A stretch of DNA of 64,000 nt from Megascapheus bottae (taxonomy: Eukaryota > Chordata > Mammalia > Rodentia > Geomyidae), in contig JANJXV010000159.1 of assembly GCA_024803745.1 (NCBI GenBank), positions 1,052,498-1,116,497 of the forward strand, in the 5' to 3' direction. The translations under genes and the position numbers were made by a program. The notes beneath the pieces were generated by a model. That model was not told where the DNA came from. It saw nothing but the letters and a program-made list of their open reading frames with translations, and ran no database searches. Shown one piece after another: positions 1 to 11,975 of this stretch; position 1 is the stretch's first letter; each line of letters starts with the position of its first letter.

Positions 1-1455
1 CTCATAGAATGGATGTGTGTGAAGTCATAGAATGGAGGTGTGTGAAGTCATAGAATGGAAGTGTGTGAAGTCATAGAATGGAGGTGTGTGATGTCATAGA
101 ATGGAGGTGTGTGAAGTCATAGAATGGAGACGGGTGAAGTCACGGAAGGGAGGTGTGTGAAGTCACAGAATGGAGGTGTGTGAAGTCACAGAATGGAGGT
201 GTGTGAAGTCACAGAATGGAGGTGTGTGAAGTCACAGAATGGAGACGTGTGAAGTCAAAAAGGTGGTGTGAGAAGTCACAAATGTAAGTGTGTGAAGTCA
301 CAGAATGGAGATGTGTGAAGTCACAGAATGGAGGTGTGTGAAGTCAAAATGGAGGTGTGTGAAGTCACAGAATGGAGGTGTGTGAAGTCATAGCATGGAG
401 GTATGTGAAATGATAGAATGGAGGTGTGTGAAGTCACAGAATGGAGGTGTTTGAAGTCATAGAATGGAGGTGTGTGAAGTCATAGAATGGAAGTGTGTGA
501 AGTCACACAATGTAGGTGTGTGAAGTCACAGAATGGAGTTGTGTGAAGTCACAGAATGGAGGTGTGTGAACTCAGAATGGAGGTTTGTGAAATCACAGAA
601 TGGAGGTGTTTGAAGTCATAGAATGGAAGTGTGAAGTCATAGAATTGAGGTATGTGAAGTCACATAATGGAGGTGTGTGAAGTCAGAATGGAGGTGTGTG
701 AAGTCAAAAAGGTGGTGTGAGAAGTCACAAATGTAAGGGTGTGAAGTCACAGAATGGAGGTGTGTGAAGTCAAAATGGAGGTGTGTGAAGTCACAGAATG
801 GAGGTGTGTGAAGTCAAAATGGAGGTGTGTGAAGTCACAGAATGCAGGTGTGTGAAGTCAAAATGGAGGTGGGTGAAGTCACAGAATTGAGGTGTGTGAA
901 GTCATACAATGAAGGTGTGTGAAGTCATAGAATGGAGGTGTGTGAAGTCACAGAAGGGAGGTGTGTGAAGTCACATAATGGAGGTGTGTGAAGTCAAAAT
1001 GGAGGTGTGTGACGTCATAAAATGGATGTGTGTGAAGTCCTAGATTGGAGGTGTCTGAAATCATTGAATGGAGGTTTGTGAAGTCACAGAATGGAGGTGT
1101 GTGAAGTCACAGAATGGAGGTTTGTGAAGTCATAGAATGGAGGTATGTGAAGTCAAATTGGAGGGGTGTGAAGTCGGAGAATGGAGGTGTGTGAAGTCAC
1201 AGAATGGAGATGAGAGAAGTCACAGAATGGAGGTGTGTGAAGTCACAGAATGGAGGTGTCTGAAGTCATAGAATGGAGGGGTGTGAAGTCATAGAATGTA
1301 TGTTTGTGAAGTAAGAATGAAGGTGTGTGAAGTCATAGAATGGAGCTGTGTGAAGTCACACAATGTGGGTGTGTGAAGTCATAGAATGGAGGTGGGTGAA
1401 GTCATAGAATAGAGGTGTGTGAAGTCATAGAATGGAGGTGTGTGAAGTCACAGAA

Positions 1456-1790
1456 TGGAGGTGTGTGAAGTCAGAATGGAGGTGTGTAGTCATAGATTGG
1501 AGGTGGGTGAAGTCATAGAAAAGAGGTGTGGGAAGTCATAGAATGGAGGAGTGTGAAGTCATAGAATGCAGGTGAGTGAAGTCACAGATTCGAGGTCTGT
1601 GAAGTCATAGAATTGAGGTATGTGATGTCAGAATGGAGGTGTGCGAAGTCATAGAATAGAGATGTGTGAAGGCAGAATGGAGGTGTGTGAAGCCATAGAT
1701 GGACTTGTGTGAAGTCATATTATGGAGGTGTGTGAAATCATAGAAAGGTTTTTTGTGAAGTCACAGAATGGAGCTGTGTGAATTCAAAAT
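1456..1790. repeat. 1,961-bp-spaced repeat block, copy 1
   Basis: This ~335-bp run of distinctive monomers recurs 1,961 bp downstream. It includes GTAGTCATAGATTGG, GAAAAGAGGTGTGGG, the GATTCGAGG marker and a GATGGACTTGTG monomer. The offset was checked at two landmarks: AAGAGG at 1521 and 3482, and GGACTT at 1701 and 3662. The copies differ by scattered substitutions, so the duplication is not recent. Edges are approximate to about one monomer. Confidence 0.75.
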
Positions 1791-1985
1791 GGAAGTGTGT
1801 GAAGTCAAAGAATGTAGGAGTGTGAAATCGAATGGACGTGTGTGAAATCACAGAATGGAGGTTTGTGAAGTCAGAATAGAGGTTTGCGAAGTCATAGAAT
1901 GGAGGTGTGTGAAGTCAGAATGGAGGTGTGTGAAGTCATAGAATGGAGGTGTATGAAGTCAGAATAGAGGTGTGTGAAGTCATAG

Positions 1986-3082
1986 AATGGAGTTGTGTGA
2001 AGTCATAGAATGGATGTTTCTGAAGTAAGAATGAAGGTGTGTGAAGTCATACAATGGAGGTGTGTGAACTCATAGAATGGAGGTGTGTGAAGTCACAGAA
2101 TGAAGGTGTGTGAAGTCAGAATGGAGGTGTGTAGTCATAGATTGGAGGTGGTGAAGTCATAGAAAGGAGGTGTGGGAAGTCATAGAATGGAGGAATGTAA
2201 AGTCATAGAGTGCAGGTGAGTGAAGTCACAGATTCGAGGTCTGTGAAGTCAAAGAATGGAGGTGTGTGATGTCAGAATGCAAGTGTGTGAAATCAGAGAT
2301 GGAGTTGTGTGAAGTCATAGTGTGGTGGGGTGTGAAATCATACATGGAGTTTTTTGAAGTCACAGAATGGAGCTGTGTGAATTCAGAATGGAGGTGTGTG
2401 AAGTCAGAATGGAGGTGTGTGAACTCATAGAATGGAGGTGTGTGACGTCACAATGAAGTGTGTGAAGTCATAAAATTGTGGTGTGTGAAGTCAGAGAATG
2501 GAGGTGTGTGAAGTCACAGAATGGAGGTGTTTGAAGTCATAGAATGGAGGTGTGTGAAGTCATAGAATGGAAGTGTGTGAAGTCACACAATGTAGGTGTG
2601 TGAAGTCACAGAATGGAGTTGTGTGAAGTCACAGAATGGAGGTGTGTGAACTCAGAATGGAGGTTTGTGAAGTCACAGAATGGAGGTGTTTGAAGTCATA
2701 GAATGGAAGTGTGAAGTCAAAGAATGGAGGTGTGTGAAGTCACATAATGGAGGTGTGTGAAGTCAGAATGGAGGTGTGTAAAGTCAAAAAGGTGGTGTGA
2801 GAAGTCACAAATGTATGGTGTGAAGTCACAGAATGGAGGTGTGTGAAGTCAAAATGGAGGTGTGTGAAGTCAAAGAATGTAGGAGTGTGAAATCGAATGG
2901 AGGTGTGTGAACTCATAGAATGGAGGTGAGTGACGTCACAATGGAAGTGTGTGAAGTCATAGAATGGAGGTGTGTGAAGTCATAGAATGGAGGCGTGTGA
3001 AGTCACAGAATGGAGGTGTTTGAAGTCATAGAATGGAGGTGTGTGAAGTCATAGAATGGAAGTGTGTGAAGTCACACAATGT
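1986..3082. repeat. 3.5-kb-spaced higher-order repeat, copy 1
   Basis: About 1.1 kb of ordered marker monomers recurs 3,501-3,503 bp downstream. Matched landmarks are GATGTTTC at 2013/5514, GATTCG at 2231/5732, CACACAATGTAGG at 2584/6086, GTAGGAGTGTGAAATCG at 2879/6382 and CACACAATG at 3073/6576. The 2-bp drift in offset matches small length differences between monomers. A third, shorter relative starts near 7.24 kb, about 1,722 bp after copy 2. Confidence 0.8.
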
Positions 3083-3416
3083 AGGTGTGTGAAGTCACAG
3101 AATGGAGTTGTGTGAAGTCTCAGAATGGAGGTGTGTGAACTCAGAATGGAGGTTTGTGAAGTCACAGAATGGAGGTGTTTGAAGTCATAGAATGGAAGTG
3201 TGTGAAGTCATAGAATGGAGGTGTGTGAAGTCAGAATGGAGATGTGTGAAGTTACCGAATGGAGTTGTGTGTACTCAGAATGGAGGTGTGTGAAGTCACA
3301 GAATGGAGGTTTGTGAAGTCATAGAATGGAGGTGTGTTACGTCATAGAATGGATGTTTCTGAAGTAAAAATGAAGTTGAGTGAAGTCATAGAATGGAGGT
3401 GTGTGAAGTCACAGAA

Positions 3417-3750
3417 TGGAGGTGTGTGAAGTCAGAATGGAGGTGTGTCGTCATAGATTGGAGGTGGGCGAAGTCATAGAAAAGAGGTGTGGGAAGTCAT
3501 AGAATGGAGGAGTGTGAAGTCATAGAGTGCAGGTGAGTGAAGTCACAGATTCGAGGTCTGTGAAGTCATAGAATTGAGGTATGTGATGTCAGAATGGAGG
3601 TGTGCGAAGTCATAGAATAGAGGTGTGTGAAGGCAGAATGGAGGTGTGTGAAGCCATAGATGGACTTGTGTGAAGTCATATTACAGAGGTGTGTGAAATC
3701 ATAGAAAGGTTTTTTGTGAACTCACAGAATGGAGCTGTGTGAATTGAGAA
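3417..3750. repeat. 1,961-bp-spaced repeat block, copy 2
   Basis: This is the partner of the block near 1.46-1.79 kb, in the same orientation and with the same order of marker monomers. Differences from copy 1 include GTGTGTCGTC for GTGTGTAGTC at its start and GTGAACTCACAG for GTGAAGTCACAG near its end. Confidence 0.75.
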
Positions 3751-5486
3751 TGGAAGTGTGTGAAGTCATAGAATGGAGGTGTGTGAAGTCAGAATAGAGG
3801 TGTGTGAACTCATAGAATGGAGGTGTGTGACGTCATAAAGGAAGTGTGTGAAGTCATAGAATGGAGGTATGTGAAGTCACAGAATGGAGGTGTGTAAAGT
3901 CATAGAATGGAGGTGTGTGAAGTCAGAATGGAGGTGTGTGAAGTCACAGAACTGATGTGTGTGAACACAGATTGGAGGTGTGTGAAGTCAAAGAATGGAG
4001 GTGTGTGAGGTCATAGAATGGAGGTGTGTGAAGTCATAGAATGTATGTTTGTGAAGTAAGAATGAAGGTGTGTGAAGTCATAGAATGGAGGTGTGTAAAG
4101 TCACAGAATGGAGGTGTGTGAAGTCATAGAATGGAGGTGTGTGAAGTCATTGAATGGAGGTGTGGGAAGGCATATAATGGAGGTGTGTGAAGTAACAGAA
4201 TGGAGGTTTGTGAAGTCAGAATGGAGCTGTGAAGTCATAGAATGGAGGTGGGAGAAGTCATAGAATGGAGGTGTGTGAAATCATAGAATGGAGGTGTGTG
4301 AAGTCACAGAATGGAGGTGTGGGAAGTCACAGAATGGAGGTGTGTGACCTCACAGAATGGAGGTGTGTGAACTCAGAATGGAGGTGTGTAAAGTCACAGA
4401 ATGGAGGTGTGTGAAGTCATAGAATTAAAGTGTGTGAAGTCATAGAATGGAGGTGTGTGAAGTCTCAGAATGGACAGTATGAAGTCAGAAATTGGATGTG
4501 TGTGAAGTCACAGAATTGAGGTGTTTGAAGTCATATATTGGAGGTGTGTGAAATCAAAATGGATGTGTGAAGTCATAGAATGGAGGTGTGTGAAATCATA
4601 GAATGAGGGTGTGTGAGGTCATAGAATGGAGGTGTGTGAAGTCACAGAATGGGGGTGTGTGAAGTCATAAAATGGAGGTGGGTGAAGTCATAGAAAGGAG
4701 GTGTGGGAAGTCATAGAATGGAGGAGTGTGAAGTCATAGAGTGGAGGTGAGTTAAGTCACATATTCGAGGTCTGTGAAGTCATAGAATGAAGGTGTTTGA
4801 AGTCAGAATGGAGGTGTGTGAACTCATAGAATGGAGGTGTGTAAACTCATAGAATGGAGGTGTGTGAGGTCACAAAGGAAGTGTGTGAAGTCATAGAATG
4901 GAGGTGTGTGAAGTCACAGAATGGAGGTGTGAGAAGTCAAAATGGAGGTGTGTGACGTCATAAAATGGAGGTGTGTGAAGTCATATAATGGAGGTGTGTG
5001 AAATCATAAATTGGAGGTTTGTGAAGTCACAGAATGGATGTGTGTGAAGTCAGAATAGAGGTGTGTGAAGTCATAGAATGGAGGTGTGTGAAGCCATAGC
5101 ATGGAGGTTTGTGAAATCATAGAATGGAAGTGTGTGAAGTCATAGAATGGAGGTGTGTGAAGTCACAAAATGAAGGTGTGTGAGGTCATACAATGGAGGT
5201 GTGTGAAGACACAGAAGGGAGGTGTGTGAATTCCCATAATGGAGGTGTGTGAAGTAAAAATGGAGGAGTGTGACGTCAAAAAATGGAGGTGTGTGAAGTC
5301 ATAGAATGGAGGTGTGTGAAGTCATATAATGGAGGTGTGTGAAGTCACAGAATGGAGATGTGTGTAGTCACAGAATGGAGGTTTGTGAAGTCATAGAATG
5401 GAGGTATGTGAAGTCAAATTGGAGGGGTGTGAAGTCGGAGAATGGAGGTGTGTGAAGTCACAGAATGGAGGTGGGTGAAATCACAG

Positions 5487-6585
5487 AATGGAGTTGTGTG
5501 AAGTCATAGAATGGATGTTTCTGATGTAAGAATGAAGGTGTGTGAAGTCATACAAAGGAGGTGTGTGAACTCATAGCATGGAGGTGTGTGAAGTCACAGA
5601 ATGAAGGTGTGTGAAGTCAGAATGGAGGTGTGTAGTCATACACTGGAGGTGGTGAAGTCATAGAAAGGAGATGTGGGAAGTCATAGAGTGGAGGAATGTA
5701 AAGTCATAGAGTGCAGGTGAGTGAAGTCACAGATTCGAGGTCTGTGAAGTCAAAGAATGGAGGTGTGTGATGTCAGAATGCAGGTGTGTGAAATCATAGA
5801 TAAAGTTGTGTGAAGTCATAGTATGGAGGGGTGTGAAATCATAGATGGAGTTTTGTGAAATCACAGAATGGAGCTGTGTGAATTCAGAATGGGGGTGTGT
5901 GAAGTCAGAATGGATGTGTGTGAACTCATAGAATGGAGGTGTGTGACGTCACAATGGAAGTGTGTGATGTCATAAAATTGTGGTGTGTGAAGTCAGAGAA
6001 TGGAGGTGTGTGAAGTCACAGAATGGATGTGTTTGAAGTCATAGAATGGAGGTGTGTGAAGTCATAGAATGGAAGTGTGTGAAGTCACACAATGTAGGTG
6101 TGTGAAGTCACAGAATGGAGTTGTGTGAAGTCACAGAATGGAGGTGTGTGAACTCAGAATGGAGGTTTGTGAAGTCACAGAATGGAGGTGTTTGAAGTCA
6201 TGGAATGGAAGTGTGAAGTCATAGAATGGAGGTGTGTGAAGGCACATAATGGAGGTTTGTGAAGTCAGAATGGAGGTGTGTGAAGTCAAAAAGGTGGTGT
6301 GAGAAGTCACAAATGTAAGGTTGTGAAGTCACAGAATGGAGGTGTGTGAAGTCAAAATGGAGGTGTGTGAAGTTAAAAAATGTAGGAGTGTGAAATCGAA
6401 TGGAGGCGTGTGAACTCATAGAATGGAGGTGAGTGACGTCACAATGGAAGTGTGTGAAGTCATAGAATGGAGGTGTGTGAAGTCATAGAATGGAGGTGTG
6501 TGAAGTCACAGAATGGAGGTGTTTGAAGTCATAGAATGGAGGTGTGTGAAGTCATAGAATGGAAGTGTGTGAAGTCACACAATGG
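5487..6585. repeat. 3.5-kb-spaced higher-order repeat, copy 2
   Basis: This is the partner of the block at about 1,986-3,082, with the same order of variants and only scattered substitutions; for example the copy-1 monomer with GTGTGAAGTCAGAG is kept, while the last landmark reads CACACAATGG instead of CACACAATGT. A 66-codon open frame on the minus strand here (6,219-6,419) is a repeat artefact. Confidence 0.8.
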
Positions 6586-9500
6586 AGGTGTGTGAAATCA
6601 CAGAATGGAGGTGTGTGAAGTCAGAATAGAAGTTTGCGAAGTCATAGAATGGAGGTGTATTAAGTCAGAATAGAGGTGTGTGATGTCATAGAATGGAGTT
6701 GTGAGAAGTCACAAAATGCAGGTGTGAGAAGTCACAGAATGGAGATGTGTGAAGTCACAGAATGGAGGTGTGTGAACTCAGAATGGAGGTATGTAAAGTC
6801 ACAGAATGGCAATGTGTGAAGACATAGAATGCAAGTGTGTGAAGTCATAGAATGGAGGTGTGTGAAGTCAAAATGGATGTGTGAAGTCATAGAATGGAGG
6901 TGTGTGAAATCATAGAATGAGGGTGTGTGAGGTCATAGAATGGAGGTGTGTGAAGTCACAGAATGGAGGTGTGTGAAGTCACAGAATGGAGGTGTGTGAA
7001 GTCACAGAATGGAGGTATGTGAAGTCTCAGAATAGAGGTGTGAAGTCACAGAATGGAGGTGTGTGAAGTCATAGAATGGAAGTGTGTGAAGTCATAGAAT
7101 GGAGCTGTGTGAAGTCAGAATGGAGGTGTGTGAAGTCACCGAATGGAGTTGTGTGAACTCAGAATGGAGGTGTGTGAAGTCACAGAATGGAGGTTTGTGA
7201 AGTCATAGAATGGAGTTGTGTGAAGTCATAGAATGAATGTTTCTGAAGTAAGAATGAAGGTGTGTGAAGTCATACAATGGAGGTGTGTGAACTCATAGAA
7301 TGGAGGTGTGTGAAGTCACAGAATGAAGGTGTGTGAAGTCAGAATGGAGGTGTGTAGTCATAGATTGGAGGTGATGAAGTCATAGAAAGGAGGTGTGGGA
7401 AGTCATAGAATGGAGGAATGTGAAGTCATAGAGTGCAGGTGAGTGAAGTCACAGATTCGAGGTCTGTGAAGTCAAAGAATGGAGGTGTGTGATGTCAGAA
7501 TTCAGGTGTGTGAAATCATAGATGGAGTTGTGTGATGTCATAGTATGGAGGGGTGTGAAATCATAGATGGAGTTTTGTGAGTCACAGAATGGAGATGTGT
7601 GAATTCAGAATGGAGGTGTGTGAAGTCAGAATGGAGGTGTGTGAAGTCACAGAATGGAGGTGTGTGAAGTCACAGAATGGAGGTGTGTGAATTCATAGAA
7701 TGGAGGTGTGTGAAGTCATAGAATAGAGGTGTGTGGAGTCATATAATGGAGGTGTGTGAAGTCACAGAATGGAGGTGTGTGAAGTCAGAATGGATGTGTG
7801 AAATCATAGAATAGAGGTGGGTGAAGTCATAGAAAGGAGGTGTGGGAAGTCATAGAATGGAGGAGTGTGAAGTCATGGAGTGGAGGTGAGTGAAGTCACA
7901 GATTCGAGGTCTGTCAAGTCATAGAATGGAGGTGTGTGAAGTAGGAATGGAGGTGTGTGAGGTCATAGAAGGGAGGTGTGTGAAGTCAAAATGGAGGTGT
8001 GTGACGTCATAAAATGGAGGTGTGTGAAGTCATAGATTGGAGGTGTGTGAAATCATAGAATGGAGGTTTGTGAAGTCACAGAATGGAGGTGAGTGAAGTC
8101 ACAGAATGGAGGTTTGAAGTCATAGAATGGAGGTATGTGAAGTCAAATTGGAGGGGTGTGAAGTCGGAGAATGGAGGTGTGTGAAGTCACATAATGGAGC
8201 TGTATGAAGTCACAGAATGGAGGTGTGTGAAGTCACAGAATGGAGGTGTGTGAAGTCAAAGAACGGAGGTATGTGAAGTCATAGAATGGATGTGTGTGAA
8301 GTCATAGAATGTATGTTTGTGAACTAAGAATGAAGGTGTTTGAAGTCATAGAATGGAGGTGTCTGAAGTCACAGAATGGAGGTGTGTGAAGTCATAGAAT
8401 TGAGGTATGTGAAATCATAGAATGGAGGTGTGTGAAGTCATATAATGGAGGTGTGTGAAGTCATATAATGGAGGTGTGTGAAGTCAGAATGGTGGTGTGT
8501 GAAGTCAAAAAGGTGGTGTGAGAAGTCACAAATTTAAGGGTGTGAAGTCACAGAATGGAGGTGTGTGAAGTCAAAATGGAGGTGTGTAAAGTCAAAGAAT
8601 GAAGGTGTGTGAAGTCATCGAATGGAGGTGTGTGAAATCACAGAATGGAGGTGTGTGAAGTCAGAATAGAGGTTTGCAAAGTCATAGAATGGAGGTGTGT
8701 GAAGTCAGAATGGAGGTGTGTGAAGTCATAGAATGGAGGTGTGTGAAGTCAGAATAGAGGTGTGTGAAGTCATAGAATGGAGGTGTGTGAAGTCACAAAA
8801 TGGAGGTGTGGGAAGTCACAGAATGGAGGTGTGTGAAGTCACAGAATGGAGGTGAGTGAACTCAGAATGGAGGTATGTAAATCACAGAATGGCGATGTGT
8901 GAAGTCATAAAATGGAAGTGTCTGAAGTCATAGAATGAAGGTGTGTGAAGTCACAGAATTTATGGTATGAACTCATAGAATGGAGGTGTGTGAAGTCACA
9001 GAATTGAGGTGTTTGAAGTCATATATTGGAGGTGTGTGAAGTCAAAATGGATGTGTGAAGTCATAGAATCGAGGTTTGTGAAATCATGGAATGAGGGTGT
9101 GTGAGGTCACAGAATGGAGGTGTGTGAAGTCACAGAATGGAGGTGTGTGAAGTCACAGAATGGAGGTGTGTGAAGTCTCAGAATGGAGGTGTGTGAAGTC
9201 ACAGAATGGAGGTGTGTGAAGTCATAGAATGAATAGCGGTGTGTGAAGTAAGAATGGAGGTGTGTGAAGGCACCGAATGGAGTTGTGTGAACTCAGAATG
9301 GAGGTGTGTGAAGTCACAGAATGGAGGTTTGTGAAGTCATAGAATGGAGTTGTGTGAAGTCATAGAATGGATGTTTCTGAAGTAAGAATTAAGGAGTGTG
9401 AAGTCATAGAATGGAGGTGTGTGAACTCATAGAATGGAGGTGTGTGAAGTCACAGAATGAAGGTGTGTGAAGTCAGAACGGAGGTGTGTAGTCATAGATT

Positions 9501-11410
9501 CGAGGTGGTGATGTCAGAATGCAGGTGTGTGAAGTCATAGATGGAATTGTGTGAAGTCATAGTATGGAGGGGTGTGAAATCATAGAATGGAGTTTTGTGA
9601 AGTCACAGAATGGAGCTGTGTGAATTCAGAATTGAGGTGTGTGAAGTCATAGAATGGAGGTGTGTGAAGTCAGAATGGAGGTGTGTGAACTCATAGAATG
9701 GAGGTGTGTGACGTCACAATGGAAGTGGGTGAAGTCATAAAATGGAGGTGTGTGAAGTCACAGAATGGAGGTGTGTGAAGTCATAGAATGAAGGTGTGTG
9801 AAGTCACAGAATGGAGGTGTTTGAAATCATAGAATTGAGGTGTGTGAAGTTATAAAATGAATGTTTGTAATGTAAGAATGAATTGTGTGAAGTCATAGAA
9901 TGGAAGTGTGTGAAGTCATAGAATGGAGATGTGTAAACACAGAATGGAGGTGTGTGAAGTCAAAGAATGGAGGTGTGTGAAGTCATAGAATGGAGGTGTG
10001 TGAAGTCACAGAATGGAGGTGTGTGAAGTCACAGAATGGAGGTTTGTGAAGTCATAGACTGGAGGTGTGTGAAGTCACAGAATGGAGGTGTGTGAAGTCA
10101 GAATGGAGGTGTGAAGTCATAGAATAGAGGTGGGTGAAGTCATAGAAAGGAGGTGTGGGAAATCATAGAATGGAGGAGTGTGAAGTCACATATACGAGGT
10201 CTGTGAAATCATAGAATATAGGTGTGTGAACTCATAGAATGGAGGTGTGTGACGTCACAATGGAAGTGTGTGAATTCATAGTATGGAGGTGTGTGAAGTC
10301 ACAGAATGGAGGTGTGTGAAGTCAAAATCGAGGGATGTCCTGGCCTAAAATGGAGGTGTGTGAAGTCATAGCCTGGAGGTGTGTGAAATCATAGAATGAA
10401 GGTTTGTGAAGTCACAGAATGGAGGTGTGTGAAGTCATATAATGAAGGTGTGTGAAGTCATAGAATGGAGGTGTGTGAACACATAGAATGGAGCTGTGTG
10501 ACGTCACAATGGAAATGTGTGAATACAGAGTATGGAGGTGTGTGAAGTCACAGAATGGAGGTGTGTGAATTCAAAATGGAGGTGTGTGAAGTCACAGAAT
10601 GGAGGTGTGTGAAGTCATAGCATGGAGGTATGTGAAATCATAGAATGGAAGTGTGTGAAGTCATAGAATGGAGGTGTGTGAAGTCATACAATGAAGGTGT
10701 GTGAAGTCATAGAATGGAGATGTGTGAAGTCACATAAGGGAGGTGTGTGAAGTCACATAATGGAGGTGTGTGAAGTCAAAATGGAGGTGTGTGACGTCAT
10801 AAAATGGAGGTGTGTGAAGTCATAGATTGGAGGTGTGTGAAATCATAGAATGGAGGTTTGTGAAGTCACAGAATGGAGGTGTGTGAAGTCAAGGAATGGA
10901 GGTTTGTGAAGTCATAGAATGGAGGTATGTGAAGTCAAATTGGAGGGGTTTGAATTCGGAGAATGGAGGTGTGTGAAGGCACAGAATGGAGCTGTGTGAA
11001 GTCACAGAATGGAGGTGTGTGAAGTCACAGAATGGAGGTGCGGTAAGTCAAAGAATGGAGGTGTGTGAAGCCATAGAATGGAGGTGTGTGAAGTCATAGA
11101 ATGTATGTTTGTGAAGTAAGAATGAAGGTTCGTAAAGTCATAGAATGGAGGTGTGTGAAGTCACAGAAGGGAGGTGTGTGAAGTCATAGAATGGAGGTGT
11201 GTGAAGTCATAGAATGGAGGTGTGTGAAGTCACATAATGGAGGTGTGTGAAGTCAGAATGGAGGTGTGAAGTCATAGAATGGAGGTGGGTGAAGTCATAG
11301 AAAGGAGGTGTGGGAAGTCATAGAATGGAGGAGTGTGAAGTCATAGAGTGGAGGTGAGTGAAGTCACAGATTCGAGGTCTGTGAAGTCATAGAATGGAGA
11401 TGTGTGAAGT

Positions 11411-11657
11411 CAGAATGGAGGTGTGTGAACTCATAGAATGGAGGTGTGTGAACTCATAGAATGGAGATGTGTGACGTCACAATGGAAGTGTGTGAAGTTA
11501 TAGAATGGATTTGTGTGAAGTCACAGAATGGAGGTTTGTGAAGTCAAAATGGAGGTATGTGACGTCCTAAAATGGAGGTGTGTGAAGTCATGGAATGGAG
11601 GTCTGTGAAATCATAGAATGTAGGTTTGTGATGTCACAGAATGGAGGTGTGTGAACT
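11411..11657. repeat. 247-bp tandem duplication, copy 1
   Basis: This segment is immediately repeated. It holds GAGATGTGTGACGTCAC (11,464), GAAGTTATAG, GATTTGTGTGAAG, GACGTCCTAAAATGG and GTGATGTCACAG in fixed order. The second copy starts at 11,658 with offset 247, checked at both ends (CAGAAT at 11,411, 11,658 and 11,905; GAGATGT at 11,464 and 11,711). I saw no difference between copies, so the event is recent. The junction falls inside an ordinary monomer at GTGAA|CTCAG, as expected for unequal exchange between misaligned monomers. Confidence 0.92.
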
Positions 11658-11904
11658 CAGAATGGAGGTGTGTGAACTCATAGAATGGAGGTGTGTGAAC
11701 TCATAGAATGGAGATGTGTGACGTCACAATGGAAGTGTGTGAAGTTATAGAATGGATTTGTGTGAAGTCACAGAATGGAGGTTTGTGAAGTCAAAATGGA
11801 GGTATGTGACGTCCTAAAATGGAGGTGTGTGAAGTCATGGAATGGAGGTCTGTGAAATCATAGAATGTAGGTTTGTGATGTCACAGAATGGAGGTGTGTG
11901 AACT
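11658..11904. repeat. 247-bp tandem duplication, copy 2
   Basis: This is an identical downstream partner of 11,411-11,657 as far as I could compare by eye. Right of 11,904 the sequence matches for only about one further monomer and then departs. Confidence 0.92.
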
Positions 11905-11975
11905 CAGAATGGAGGTGTGTGAAGTCACAGAATGGAGGTGTGTGAAGTCATAGATGGAATTGTGTGAAGTCATAG

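Larger units (their letters stand above)
1..11975. repeat. Satellite block A: old, diverged higher-order repeats
   Basis: This block has the same monomer as the rest, with its own marker variants: GATTCGAGGTCTGTGAAG (for example at 2231, 5732 and 7454), CAAATTGGAGGGGT (1154, 5415, 8144, 10936) and GATGTTTCTGAAG (2013, 9370; a GATG form at 5514). Marker spacings of about 1.72, 1.96, 2.1, 2.7-2.8 and 3.5 kb show several overlapping higher-order periods rather than one clean unit. That is expected of an older array portion that has been reshuffled repeatedly. Related copies differ by many substitutions, unlike the fresh duplications further right. No gene is visible; long open frames here are repeat artefacts. 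Confidence 0.8.

Noticed and set aside
10100..10130. T-box half-sites (AGGTGTGA) in monomers that lost one GT
   Set aside because: The match comes from a simple GT-unit loss in a GT-rich stretch and is sporadic. I see no spacing or conservation beyond that expected from slippage.
10325..10345. An odd stretch with GATGTCCTGGCCTAAAATGG that looked like unique DNA
   Set aside because: It is a single mutated monomer; related GTCCTAAAATGG forms occur at 11.57, 11.82, 12.59 and 15.30 kb, and the array register continues on both sides.
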